From: Galerina marginata
Lineage: Eukaryota; Basidiomycota; Agaricomycetes; Agaricales; Galerinaceae
Reading direction: 5' to 3'
Length of the DNA: 64,000 nt
NCBI GenBank assembly: GCA_023014335.1
Contig: JAECYW010000013.1
Location: 1,364,001-1,428,000, forward strand
Shown: piece by piece, positions 1 to 12,241 of the stretch
Layout: every line of letters begins with the position of its first letter
Numbering within the stretch: position 1 is the stretch's first letter
The notes under the pieces: generated by a model
Database searches by the model: none
Told to the model about the DNA's origin: nothing
What the model saw: only the letters and a program-made list of their open reading frames with translations
Translations under genes and position numbers: made by a program

Positions 1-448
1 GTTTAAGAGGTCGTCAGTGCGAAGCGGCCAAATTTAGAATGCCTTGCCTTGATACCTTTGAAAACGCCAGGGTGGATAAGCTCCATTTTGATTGATTTTG
101 AGCTGACATTGCTGCTGCATGCTGTTTTCAGGTTATCTTAAGAATAGATCTAAAATTAGAATTGTCTCCCATATATTAGTCACGTGATACGTTGCATTTA
201 TGCCAAGTATTTCCCAAAGCAGCCTTCTTCTCCCCCACTATCGACCAATGAAGCGTCTTAATCGTTTTTCCACTGTATCTGTCGCTGGATAGCACCTCGG
301 TCTTTACTAAAAATTTGGTTCTCCATGGGATTGTTTATCAAAAGAACACACCTCCAAAACCCGTGGGGACTTGATTCAGAGCTCACCCTCCTTCTTGCAC
401 CAACCAGTTCTTCTTGCTTCTCGAACTACTGGGTCTTCTTCTTGAGCT
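1..448. other. upstream region, no gene seen
   Basis: I see no supported coding exon here. The segment precedes the permease start and probably contains its promoter and leader. A CT-rich stretch (about 385-445) runs directly up to the chosen ATG, a common arrangement in basidiomycete core promoters. Confidence 0.5.
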
Positions 449-2504
449 ATGGAGTACAAGTCTGAAAAGGCTGACGCTCAGGTCTTGACGATTGAGCATA
501 CCGACACTGCATCGATTATACGAGCTGATAATGTTAAACTTGCGGAACTGGGATACAAGAGCGAATTCCGTCGCGAATTCTCTGTGAGGCATATGTGCTA
601 TACGACTATTATTCGCTGCTTACTTGGACTGCCTATGTAAGCGTCTAGAGACGGTTTCTTTTGCGTTTTCTATTATGGGAGTGGTGGCAAGCGTATCATC
701 AACTTTATCATTTGGGCTGGTTAACGGTTCGGATGGATTCCGATCTCGCATTTTCAACTTAGTTTAGTCTAAATTGTTTTCATTTCGCAGGTGGACATGT
801 AGGCATGGTCTTTGGGTGGCTTATCCCTTGCTGCTTTGTGATGTTTGTTGCCCTATCCATGGCGGAGATGGCATCCTCAATGCCGTGAGTTTAAAATTTT
901 GTTGTGGAAGTCCAAACGGTGCAACTGTCATTCTTAGAACAAGCGCCGGCCTTTATTACTTCTCGGCCAAGTTAGCTCCTCCAAAGTACGCTCCTCTGGC
1001 TAGCTGGATTACAGGATGGGCGAATGTGACTGGCCAGGTGACTTTGGTTTGCGGAATCGACTTCACCTGTGCTCAGATGATCACGACTGCAATTGCTGTG
1101 AATTCTGACGGTGCTACAATCCTCTCTGCCGGGGCAACGTACGGCATCCTCTTAGCAATTCTATTTTCCCATGGAATAGTATGTTCTTCGGCCACGAGGA
1201 TTCTCGCCCGCTTGAACTTGTTCTATGTCCTCATAACTGGAAAGTTCTACACTTTTTCTCTTGATCGCTGGGATGGGCTAATTTTTAACAGTGGGCACGT
1301 CTATTGCTGCTATCATATCCCTCTTGGTTCTTTCGGATGGGAACAGAGCATCTACAACCGATGCCTTTACGTTGTTCGAGAATAATTCGGGTTGGGAAAG
1401 CAGTGCGTCCTCTTATCGGCGGTCGGCGAAATTCTGACGATACTATCAAATTCAGATGGATGGGCCTTCATGCTGGCATTCACCGCGCCTATGTGGACAT
1501 TAACGGGCTGTCAGTCAGTTAGCCGCTTTAACCTGACCTGTATAAACTGTCATTCCAGATGATTCTGCTGCACACATCTCTGAGGAAACAGCAAATGCGG
1601 CCCAAGCAGCTCCTATCGCAATCATAATCTCTGTGGTGGGGACGGCGACCCTGGGATGGCTTTTGCTCATAGCCACTTCATTCGCTGTTCCGTCAATCAG
1701 TGATATTCTCGGAACCGATCTGCCTCTCCCAATGGGTCAAGTCTTTTTAAATGTTTTGGGAAAGCACGGAATGCTGGCTATTTGGTCCTTGATCATTGTC
1801 GTTCAGGTAAGTCGGCAATCAATAATGTCTTCTATACTTTGCTTAAAACGTGTTGAATTTTTATAGTATGTGACTGGTGCCGCTCAAGCCGTGGATGCTT
1901 CACGTGTAGTCTTTGCCTTTGCCCGAGACAATGCTCTTCCTGGCTCGCGATTATGGAAGAGAATGAACCGACATACACAAACCCCAGTGAATGCGGTGTG
2001 GTTTGTGATTGCTGCCTCGGCTCTTTGCGGCGTCTTAGGGTTCTCGGCGACTGCCCTAACATCTCTCGCTGGGTTGGTGCTTTTAAGACTAAAATACATC
2101 GCTTGAAACCTGACCATATCTCCAAAGTTCCTCAGTGATAGGTCTATACACATCGTACGCCACCCCAATTTTCCTCCGTATCACATCGGGGAGGGATAAA
2201 TTAGTTCCGGGGCCGTTCAGTTTGGGACGTTGGGCGACACCTGTTGGTTCTATCGCCGTGGCATGGGTATCTTTTATTGTCGTTATGCTGTTTTTCCCAC
2301 CAGGACAGACAACGAATGCACAAGAAATGAGTGAGCAAATCTCATTTCCAAAGCCCATTCTCTAACTCTCGCCTAGATTATTCCGTTGTGATCATTATGG
2401 CGGTTTTCATTTTTGCTTCTCTGTCATGGGTATTATCAGCCCGCAAGTGGTTCCGTGGACCCGTTAGAAATGTAGACGACAGCCCCACGTCTTCAATGAA
2501 ATAA
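449..2504 (+). CDS. APC-family amino acid / GABA-type permease
   Basis: Predicted plasma-membrane or vacuolar permease of the amino acid-polyamine-choline superfamily, closest in feel to fungal GABA/choline permeases. After the start at 449 the cytosolic N-terminus (LAELGYKSEFRREFS) leads into the first helix (ETVSFAFSIMGVVASVSST). Then come GHVGMVFGWL, the SMAEMASSMP block with SAGLYYFSAKLAP, ASWITGWANVTGQ, FMLAFTAPMWTLTG, and DASRVVFAFARDNALPGS, all classic for this family. The last exon carries a final helix and a short tail ending at 2504. Removing several short introns (for example near 597-640, 725-790, 880-940, 1235-1290) joins everything into roughly 500-550 residues with the usual 12-helix layout. 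The substrate cannot be fixed from sequence. It converges on the agmatinase gene, so a nitrogen-metabolism neighbourhood is conceivable but only inferred. Exact splice sites near 600 and 1380-1450 are less certain. Confidence 0.85.
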
Positions 2505-3083
2505 TAATCGAGGTCGGGACTGGACAAAAACGACAGTTCCAATCCTTCGGCTATCACATATCTCGCGACGATTCATGAACCAATATAGGATCCCTGTCCC
2601 TGAAAACCTTTCATTCACCAAGATGCCAAGAATGAGGTCACCGTGATGACTTGAAGGCTCTTCGTCTCATGACCCTTGAAGTACTTTTAGTGCTGACAGT
2701 CGTCTATTAGCTGCGAGATCGCGATTTGAGATCATGTAGAACGATGTCTACGCGGAAAAAATGTCAACACTTACGCAGATAATTTGGATGTCTCCGACAT
2801 CATGTCAGGGATTTAAATGAGCGAAAATGACATTGACAGAATCCCAGGGCTCAGCACTTATGGAGATTTTGAATTTAAATGACGCATGGTCACCAGTGCA
2901 TACTATTACTTGAGGATAGAAAAATTCATATCATGGCAGACCTTTATGTGCTATCAGTACAAGAAATTCGTAAACGACAAAAGGAGGAAATGAAGCGCAA
3001 CCAAACATAATCCAAAACAGCAAATGTGGAGCGAGGCAAACTTTGTACCTCGTGTCCGATTGAATCCCATCGGTGAATGAACT
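2505..3083. other. convergent intergenic region
   Basis: This lies between the 3' ends of the permease and the agmatinase. I see no coding exon or obvious repeat. It presumably holds both 3' UTRs. Confidence 0.5.
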
Positions 3084-4845
3084 TCACTCAACCACGACCT
3101 TACCTAATGGAGTCTTCGCCATAACGCTCAAGACCTCGAACAAAACCTGAACTGAAGTCAGTAAGGAGTGACATCAATCTCAGAGTAGACGCACATCTGC
3201 AGCGGCCTAGGTGGTTGTCTGAGTTCGGAAGTGCTGATCTAAGAAATGTACGCCACATACCATAGTTGTCAGTTCGGCATTCGTATCATAAGCCGGTGCC
3301 ACTTCCACGATATCTGCCGAGACGATTTGGAGGCCATCGAGACCCCTCAAAATAGTGCGAAGCTCTCGGGTAGACCAGCCTCCTGTTTCTGGTGTGCCAG
3401 TTGCAGGGGCAAAGGCCGGGTCTATGGAATCAATCTGGCCATTTTTTCAGCGTTCGCTAGAGTACACAACGGAATATTTGCCCTCACATCAATGGACAAA
3501 TAGACAGGACCGTCTCCCACAGTCTCGTGTATTTTCTTGATGATTCCGTCCGTCCCTAAATTTCATACCGACTCAGTTCGATGTTAATACCGAGGAAGGT
3601 TGTAGTTACCAATGGTATCTATCTCGCGAGCTTCAATTCGTTTAAAGCCCGCGTTATCGTCGTTGTCGTAATCTTCGAGACCTGAGAGTGTAGTTCTTAT
3701 GGCACCATGCTGCAAAAATAATTAACTAGGATCAAAGTTCACCGAGATAACTTTTTGAAAAGGAAAACGTGCGAATAAGGGGAGTAATAAAGAGAAAACT
3801 TGCAATGGATGTTCCATTTTTTATCAACCCTTCTTGGCTAGCCCAATAGAAATATGTGCCATGGTTGATAGCAGCCTGGTGAGACGGAGCGCCTCCAAAT
3901 ACGGAAGGTTTCCAGGTGTCTATTTCCCCCTTGAGTACCACAGAATTCAACACGAAAAAGCGACACAATATACTTACCGAGGTGGGAATCAAAATGAATG
4001 ACAGAAATGGGTCCATAGGTAGAATAAATAGACCTCAGCAAGGGCAGAACTATAGTGTGATCACCACCAAGAGTAATAACGCGGGGGTGTACTTTCCCAT
4101 CAAGAGAGATAGGAGAGAGCTTCTGGCCAGTCATTGTATCGTTTCCCAAAGGCGAGTACGCTTCGCGCTGGAGCAACGCCTTGTGTCCATCTTCAATTTG
4201 TTGAATTGCAAACTTGTTGTCATATGGTCTGCGTAGATGCCTCAATGCAATCTCGTAAATTGAGGGTGTTAAGTGACTTACGTTACGGGAATATCGCCGC
4301 AATCAACGATCCTGAGGCCAGAATTGAAGGGGTTGACTCCGAGAGGAACGTTGTATCCGCCATACAGGGTCAGGCGACGCGAACCTGCCCGGATTCCGGC
4401 TGGATTTCGAGCAAGCGTAGTTAGAGAAGAAAATCTTCGTGGATATTAATTACCTGGTCCAAAGCGAGCCCCAGGTCTGTAACTGGTGCCAGTATCCTAA
4501 AAGAGAATAAGAAATGAAAATCACTGTGGCGAGGACCATGTCATACAAATGGAGCGCCTATGAAAGCGATGTCGAATGGAATGTTGCGTTCTCTGGTCAG
4601 ACACTGAACCCACGGGAGCTTGGCGAATGTCGTGATGCCAGAGAATATTGCATCGGCCGTTACTGGGAAGCCGTCTGAGAAAAACGACCTGCATAAAAGA
4701 CGAATCCCTTACCTTCGCCATTGCTTCCTCGATAAATTGGCTCGGGGAACCTGACGTAGTCGAGGGGGACTTGGTCGCGATGATCCGCGTGCCCACTGGC
4801 GATAGCGAAGAGTAGTCCAAAACTGAGGAGAAAAGAAAAATGCAT
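3084..4845 (-). CDS. agmatinase / ureohydrolase with N-terminal signal peptide
   Basis: Ureohydrolase (arginase/agmatinase) family, expected to hydrolyse agmatine or a related guanidino compound to urea at a binuclear Mn centre. Visible metal-ligand blocks are GGDHT, DSHLD (the first Asp-x-His-x-Asp) and, after an intron, [19 protein letters not shown] with the second Asp pair. The family signature [12 protein letters not shown] follows. The start at 4845 gives [18 protein letters not shown], a clear hydrophobic signal-like leader followed by HADH, so the enzyme is probably secreted or vacuolar rather than cytosolic. The reading frame needs about seven short introns and ends with [10 protein letters not shown] then TGA at 3084. 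Length is roughly 400 residues, normal for secreted-type fungal agmatinases. Agmatinase rather than arginase is inferred from the GTGTPE-like block and the leader; the true substrate is unproven. Confidence 0.85.
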
Positions 4846-5364
4846 GTGAGGTAATAAAGCAAGTACCACGGCCTTGGGATTTAATGGGCTTCCAAGGAGT
4901 TTAGTCGACCTTTTATGAGAAATTCAGGTCTTGCGTCGGGGGAAAAAAGACTCGAGAGAAACGACGAGTGACAAAGATAATCGCCTCATGACCCTGGCTC
5001 CTTCTGTAAATGACGGCATTAAAAAGCAGCGGGAATAAGTTGTAAAGATATGGATTCGGTCCAAGTCGTGTTTGCCTTGAGGTGATGGATTCCACAAGGT
5101 TGGGCCATCTGAACAAATCTCTAGATGCATGGCGAGATTCAAGACCAAAGAGTCAAGTGATAAGGGTTCACCTGGACCGCCCATAAAAAAACAAAGTCCG
5201 GGCTAGTCAGATACATCCACGTATGATTATTGGTTTTGAGGACCGAAAACCCGTCTACCTTCCTGCTGGCGCAAGATAAAAAGGTCGAAAAATTTTCAGG
5301 TCCTCGAGCAAACACGGAACGAAAAATTTTCAGCTCCGGACCCCTCTTGACTCACCAATCCGCC

Positions 5365-7405
5365 ATGACCGTTTCCCATTATTCCGCCAGTGAGGGCACC
5401 CAATTACTGGCCGATCCGCCACCTCTGAGTGTTGATTATACGCTGCTTGACCAATCGTCGTCGTCGTCCTCCACAACTATACCGGAGCTTCCGCATCAGG
5501 AAGGCAATTCCCAGGAAGTTGGCGCAGTTGACTTGAACTTTAAGCTTTTTAGATCCCTGCTTTGGGACTCGATTCCAGGTATGTGAACTCACATCGACCC
5601 TCATTCAATTTAACTTACTGAGATGCGGCAGTGATACTTTCATATATCCTACAAAATTCCATTCAAACCACATCGATTATAATCGCGGGTCGTCTTGGAC
5701 CAAATGAGTTATCGGTGGCGGCATTTTCCTTGATGCTCGCTTTTGTCACTGGCGAGTATATTATCGCTTCTCGTATGCCATAAGGATGATCCCACGTTTT
5801 GATTTTCAGGATGGTGTGTCGCACTTGGTGGGACAACCGCACTCGATACCCTTGGATCTCAATCTTTCACGGGCGGCAGCCGAAAGACAGATTTGTCCGT
5901 CCATTTCCAGCGATGCGTTCTCATCCTGTGGATCCTCCTTATTCCCGTCTGCGTTTTATGGGCATATATCGAACCCGTCTTACTTGCGTTCGGTCAGCCG
6001 GCACCGCTAGCGCGAGACGTCCAGAGCTTTCTGCGAGTCTTGATCCTCGGTGCACCTGGGTACGTTGGCTTTGAAAGTCTGAAAAAATATCTGCAATGTC
6101 AAGGTAAGAACTTGAATTAGTCCTTTGTTGCTCTCGTGTATTGAACCAATAATCAGGGATAATGGGGGCATCGACAACCATATTAATTCTGCTTTTCCCA
6201 ATTAACGTCATCTTGAATATTTTCTTTATTCATTATACTCCGTTGGGATTACTTGGATCTCCTTTCGCAGTCTCAATCACTTACTGGCTGTGCTTCATTT
6301 TCCTCGGAGTCCTTACTACCCTTTCCAGTGTCCATAAGCGAAACGGAACTTGGGGTGGATTGCAATTCTTTGCGGTCCTCGATCCAGGGAGCTGCTATGA
6401 CTTTCTCAAATTAGCCTTACCAGGAATTCTCATGGTCGGTACAGAATGGTAAGTGATTTAAAGCTTAAGAGCGAACACGGCATCACTCATTCTGCTTGAC
6501 TTGTAGGGCGGCCTTCGAGATAGTTGCTTTGGCGGCTGGCCGTCTTGGGGAAGTTCCCCTTGCAGCTCAGTCCATTATAATGACTACAGACCAAAGTAGG
6601 CGTGTTTTTTAAGCTTGGTGTGTTACGGTTAAATTGAACCAAAAAAACAGTTTTAAATACCCTTCCGTTCGGAATTGGTGTTGCTGCCTCCACTCGGGTC
6701 GGTAACCTCATTGGCGCACGTTCACCGCTAGGCGCAAAGACCGCGGCACATGCATCCGCTCTTCTGAGCGTGGTTATGGGGAGCATAGTTATGGTTATTA
6801 TGATCGCATCGAAGGACGTCAGTGCATGATTTTTTATTTCCTTTTCATCTTGACCTGTCACTGGATTTCAGGTTTACGGCTTTCTTTTCAGCCACGATAT
6901 AGAGGTCGTTAGACTTGTGAGTAAGGTCATGCCACTTGTCGCTTCATTTCAAGTGGCGGATGGCCTTGCTGGATCTTGCGGCGGTGTTCTTCGAGGGCAA
7001 GGTAAGCTAAAAAGATCCTTTGACGGTAAACACGATGTTGATACTCCCATATCTCAGGACGACAACACCTAGGTGCCCTCTTCAATATAATTGCGTACTA
7101 TGTACTCGCTCTCCCAATGGGAATTACTCTAGCCTTTCACCCCAAGGTAAACCTTGGGTTACAAGGCTTATGGATTGGTGAGCGCTGAGAATATGGTCCT
7201 TGGCATCGATCAGATTATAACAGAAACTGAATTTGTAGGCCAAGTGGTTGCCCTTTTCTTAGTCGGTGTAGGAGAGTATTGTGTCGTTTGGTTGGGCACC
7301 GATTGGGATCTAGAAGTAAAGAAAAGCGTTGAAAGAAATCGACAAGAAACAAAACGACATAGCACTCATTCCACCCTAAGCTCTAACCCAGTTGGTAATT
7401 TGTAA
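5365..7405 (+). CDS. MATE-family multidrug/toxin efflux transporter
   Basis: Integral membrane antiporter of the multidrug and toxic compound extrusion family (MatE domain, twice six helices). I chose the ATG at 5365 ([11 protein letters not shown]) over an upstream in-frame codon because 45 extra charged residues would lie outside the family. After a Ser-rich cytosolic N-terminus the first repeat shows [19 protein letters not shown], then [16 protein letters not shown], which matches the family's G-x-x-x-A-L-x-T-x-x-x-Q-x-x-G motif. The second repeat shows [20 protein letters not shown] and [16 protein letters not shown], the mirrored motif. An N-terminal charged tail and a Lys/Arg-rich C-terminus complete about 480-500 residues after removal of roughly ten short introns. 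Substrate unknown. It is divergently placed to the agmatinase across about 520 bp, which may form a shared promoter. Confidence 0.88.
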
Positions 7406-7720
7406 AGGATACACTTGGAGTTTGATTTTATTGTATAAATTTGGTATTATAGATCCTCCATGAATTTGATTTTTTGTTTAGTGTCCTTGCAATAATTCTT
7501 CGTTGTCATTTGCTTGGCAGGGCTTGGCACGTTGATAGCGCCAACTGTGGAGAAAACTTCCGAATCGGGAAGACGCGTCGGTTGCTGACTCAGCAAGCAC
7601 ACGCCCTTGGAACATCGACACGTCGACTGTACACTCACCGACCTTCACTCTTTTCCACGAACTACATCCATTTCTTTTGGAATAACAATTAATTGAGGAC
7701 GACCTCCTTCGACAGCGGCC
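7406..7720. promoter_or_regulatory. intergenic region upstream of STT3
   Basis: The gap holds the 3' end of the MATE gene and the STT3 promoter/leader. I see no coding exon. Confidence 0.4.
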
Positions 7721-10719
7721 ATGTCTACGGCCTATCCAATCCCTTCGGACATCTCAACGGCGACAGTCAAGAATACGGCGTCACTGCTGCGCATCGTTGC
7801 CCTTTCACTGATTTCTGGAGCTGCTATTGCGTCCCGTTTGTTCGCGGTAATCAACTTTGAAAGTATCATCCACGAATTGTACGTGCATCTTAATCTAACG
7901 ACTTGGAGATTATGCTAACTAGAGATATCTTTGGGACAGCGATCCATGGTTCAACTAGTGAGCACATCCATTTACTCAGATGTCGGAGCCGAGCTAAGTT
8001 TCCCTGGAGTCGAGCTACCAAAGTATTGGCAGCAAAAGGCTTCTATGTACGTCTCTATGCTCTTGAAATCGGCCAGAATGTAACACGTCTGTCTAGGAAT
8101 TCTGGAACTGGTTCGATCCTACTGCGTGGTATCCTCTCGGTCGTGTTGTCGGTGGCACCGTTTATCCCGGCTTAATGGCTACCAGCGGTGTTATCTATAA
8201 TCTCCTTCACGCCTTAAATCTACCGGTCGATATTAGGAACGTTTGCGTCATGTTGGCACCAGGATTTAGTGCGTTGACAGCTTGGGCGACATACATGTGA
8301 GAGTTGGCGCAGTTTTGATATTTTGGATATCTTATTTGGAATAATCCCAGGTTTACAAAGGAAATGAAAGATGAAAGCGCCGGCCTTCTCGCGGCAGCAT
8401 TCATTGGCATTGTTCCTGGATATATTTCCCGTTCCGTCGCAGGTTCTTACGATAACGAAGCCATTGCAATCTTCCTCCTTATGTTCACATTTTACTGCTG
8501 GATCAAGGCATTGAAACAGGGTAGCGCCCTCTTTGGTACCATTGCCGCCGTGTTCTACTTTTATATGGTCGCTGCATGGGGTATGTATCTTCCATTCTGT
8601 TTGACCTCATGTTAATACTGCAATGATAGGTGGTTATGTTTTCATTACTAACATGATTCCCTTACACGCTCTGGTTCTTGTTTTAATGGGTCGCTTCTCC
8701 GATCGGTTATACGTCGCTTACTCGTCCTGGTATGCAATCGGTACCTTGGCCAGCATGCAGGTTCCATTTGTCGGTTTCCAACCCGTCAGCACCAGTGAAC
8801 ATATGGGGGCACTTGGTACGATCCCATGACCCCTTTGATAATTTTAACTTAACAAAATTATATTGAAGGCGTATTTGGTTTACTTCAAATCGTGGCTTTT
8901 GCACAGCTAGTGCGAAGCCATGTTTCATCTCAACAATTCAAAAAACTCCTTTTTGGCTCTGTTGTCGCTATTGGCATACTCGGGGCCTCTGCCTTCGTGT
9001 TCTTGACTTACAAGGGGAAGATTGCTCCCTGGACCGGTCGATTTTACTCTCTGTGGGATACAGGTTATGCTAAAAAGTTGGTTTTCTATTCAATCGTCAC
9101 AAATCTTAACTCACCGATTTGCACAGGTACATCCCGATTATCGCCTCAGTCTCGGAGCATCAACCCACTGCCTGGCCCTCGTTCTTTATGGATCTGCAAT
9201 TCCTGATTTTCACTTTCCCAGCGGGTGTCGTCCTCTGCTTCCGCGAACTTCGCGATGAACACCTCTTTGTGATTATCTATGCCGTTATGGCTAGTTACTT
9301 CGCTGGTGTCATGGTTCGTCTCATGCTGACACTTACACCTGTTGTATGTGTTGCTTCAGCGGTCGCTCTTTCAACTCTACTCGATACATACATTGACCCA
9401 ACCGAACCCGTGGCCGAGGATGACGCCGACGATAACGTCTCAGTTGTGACAAATGGATCTTCAACTACTGGGCCCCAAAGCCAAGCAAACCCATCGAAGA
9501 AAGCAAAGAAAGCTGCGACTTCGTTGACACCTAAAGGCCCTTTGGGTGATCTAGTTGCTGCAACTTCTAACATTTCGAAAGGGGGTGCGACCAAACCGAA
9601 GGGAATATTTGGCCTTGATGCTCGCCTGGTGGTGGTCTTCAATACGTTATCCATGTTAGTTTTCTTTGTGTTCCATTGTACATGGGTCACTTCTAGCGCC
9701 TATTCATCGCCCTCCGTCGTGTTGGCATCTCAAAACCCCGATGGCTCTCAGCACATTATCGACGATTTCCGCGAGGCATATTACTGGTTACGACAGAACA
9801 CGCCCGAGGATGCTGTGGTAATGAGCTGGTGGGATTACGGTTATCAAATCGCAGGCATGGCTGATCGACCCACGCTCGTGGATAACAATACGTGGAATAA
9901 TAGTCAGTTACCCTCTTTTCTATCTAAGTCCGATGAAGCCTAATTTTCCCTTGTTAGCCCACATCGCGACAGTTGGAAAAGCTATGTCAAGCTCGGAAGA
10001 AGTAGCCTATCCTATCCTCAGGAAGCACGACGTTGACTACGTTCTTGTCATTTTCGGCGGACTGATTGGGTACTCCGGCGATGATATTAACAAATTCCTG
10101 TGGATGGTCCGTATCGCCCAAGGAGTCTGGCCAGACGAAATACAGGAACCCAACTACTTCACGCCGCAAGGAGAATACAGGATTGATGACCGAGCCTCCC
10201 AAACAATGAAGGACAGCCTGATGTACAAGATGTCGTATTACCGGTTCGTGGTCCAACCTTCCCACTTCCCCCGGCCACGCGAATTAGAGTGTTATCGGCT
10301 GACGACCCTGACTGGGTTTTTCCCCTCTTTCTTTCCTTAGGTTCAATGAACTCTTTGGAGGCAATCCAGGGACTGATCGCGTCCGTCAACAGCAAGTTCC
10401 CAAAGTGGGCCCCACGTTGGACTACCTTGGTCTGTCGCCTTCTCACCTCTCCATTTTATCTTCCTGAAAAGTACTGAACAATGCTTGTCTGTTTCCCATA
10501 CACAGACGAGGCATTTACATCGGAAAACTGGATTGTAAGTTATTCCGCGTTCATTCCCAGTTGGAATATTTCACTCACGCTTGACTTCGTTAGGTGCGCA
10601 TCTTTCAAGTCAAAAAAGAGGATCCTCTAGGACGAGATCTCAAAAGCGCGAACCAATTTGCGCAAGGAAAAAAGAGGAAACGTAGCAAGCCTGCACCAAG
10701 GCGGCGAGCTATTGTATAA
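7721..10719 (+). CDS. STT3: oligosaccharyltransferase catalytic subunit STT3
   Basis: Catalytic subunit of the ER oligosaccharyltransferase, which transfers the lipid-linked glycan to Asn in N-x-S/T sequons. Conserved catalytic elements are visible in order: the luminal FDPWFNYR with its acidic ligand, assembled across an intron at about 7878-7940; [10 protein letters not shown], the second acidic motif; SVSEHQP, the external-loop Glu; and [10 protein letters not shown], the WWDYG sequon-binding motif, at 9821-9842. VDNNTWNN follows in the luminal domain. The N-terminal half is multi-helical. A low-complexity acidic/Lys-rich cytosolic loop (about 9410-9600) separates the membrane and luminal parts, as in other fungi. 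The gene ends with a basic tail ([16 protein letters not shown]) and TAA at 10717-10719. Length is about 770 residues, close to the family's norm. The 3' end is only 159 bp from the convergent seven-helix gene. Confidence 0.95.
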
Positions 10720-10878
10720 CGTCTATGTGTTATTAGCTAGAGTTACTAAAGACAATCTCATCCAGTCCTGTCATCGCTGTTTTTCACTCGACCCGAAGTC
10801 CCGAAGTTCTAGCCCTCGCTTGCTGATATCAATACCCATGCTCATGCTCGTGCTGGTCATTACTATCTCCGCGCTCCA

Positions 10879-12241
10879 TTACACCGCTGGCGTTGACGGC
10901 GGAGGAATTCTTTGCTCGTTCAAGTTGATCGTACTCGGAGGTGCTGCTTGCAGAGACGACAAAGAAGTCGTGTTTGACTTTGACAGGGATCTCTGCGGTG
11001 GCTCGAAGAGATTGCTAGCCGATCCCAAGGCCGCAACATTCGTGGCAAATTTGATAGTGAGGGGAACGTGTGAGGTGCTGAATCTGATTGAGTTTCGTTC
11101 TTTCAGTTGGAAGAAGATGTTGATGACGACCGGAATGCTGGAAACCACGAGGGAGACGCTGTCCTAGATGAACGGATGGACCACGGAAGGAGAATCAGTG
11201 TATGTGAATGACACGGACGGTGCATGGACGGTGGGGCGGTGGGTGCGAAAAAAAGGGGGGCGAGGTTGAGACTTCACTAACCTCGACCAAGGCGGCAATT
11301 ACGATCTTTGTCCCTTTGGAGGTGAGAATGAACGCGGCGTGAACGAATGAGACGACGGTGGTTGCGGTACATGTGGCAAAGATACACATTAGGCGGATTC
11401 GTAAGGCTCTATCTTGGATGATTAGGAATAATTGGAGGGAGGAGAGTAGCAGAGTTAGATCGGCGAATATGTCAGCTATGGACAGTGAGGAGTTGGTGGA
11501 AAGTCCGTTAGAAATCGGGGAATTTTTGGGACCCGGGATGGATTGCAGACTTACAGCCTAGTTGAGTAAATGCGATTTGTTTGTTGGGTGTACAGGGTAT
11601 ATTACTGTTAGGCATGGCGGCACGTCTCTGTTGGGATTCACAGACCCAGAACAATTGACCGACCAAGACGGAGAATAGGACGACGAACATGCTCGCCAGT
11701 ACGGCGAGGACTCGACGTCGCTGCGTGCCGTTTCCGATTCGGATGATGGTAAAAAGAATACCCAGACGGGCGCACCTACATATGTTGTAAAGGGAAAGAA
11801 CATGAAGTGGCCGGATTGTTGGCCGATGCGGATTGCTGAATACTTACCAGATGGTGGCGTAGAAAGTAGACATGACAAGATAGGAACGGGTAAGCGCACT
11901 GGGAATGGCTATAGGCTCTGTCAGGAGCGACTTGAACAAAATGCCATTATCATTGACTGACCTTCGGCTGCCAACAGAACCCCGAGTTGGGTGGAAAGAA
12001 AAAGCATCGAGAGTAACGCGAACAGCTAGAAAACGTTCAGCTGGAATCGAAAATCGGGTTGGATAGAGTCGTCTGACATCGTCGGCCCAGAGGGCGCGTC
12101 GCCTCACGTATAAACGTAGTAATGTCGTAGCGATAGCTATTGAGCTACAAATTGCGGAAGTCACTGGTTTGCAACACGATGAGAGACATAGAGACTGGTG
12201 ATTGGAAGGTACGAACGTTGTATCTGAGCATAAGAATACAT
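10879..12241 (-). CDS. fungal seven-helix integral membrane protein (ARLGILFTIIRI type)
   Basis: Member of a large Agaricomycete group of unnamed seven-helix proteins resembling rhodopsin-fold/PTH11-like receptors. Recognisable elements from the N-terminus are SAICSSIAIATTLLRLYVRR followed by ALWADD; CARLGILFTIIRIGNGTQRR (the family hallmark); VLVGQLFWVCE; ADIFADLTLLLSSLQLF; and EDSVSLVVSSIPVVI before a Ser-rich cytosolic tail ending at 10879. At least five short introns are needed. The 5' end is problematic. The likely first exon (MYSYAQIQ... then LPITSLYV, from 12241) and the next coding block are out of frame across 23 nt with no usable intron, so either the true start lies elsewhere or the gene is damaged there (see findings). 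The function is unknown; a sensory role is only a guess. Confidence 0.7.

Noticed and set aside
10658..11167. 169-codon plus-strand ORF
   Set aside because: It lies over the last exon of the minus-strand seven-helix gene and the STT3 tail; the sequence has no family features and reads as an antisense shadow.
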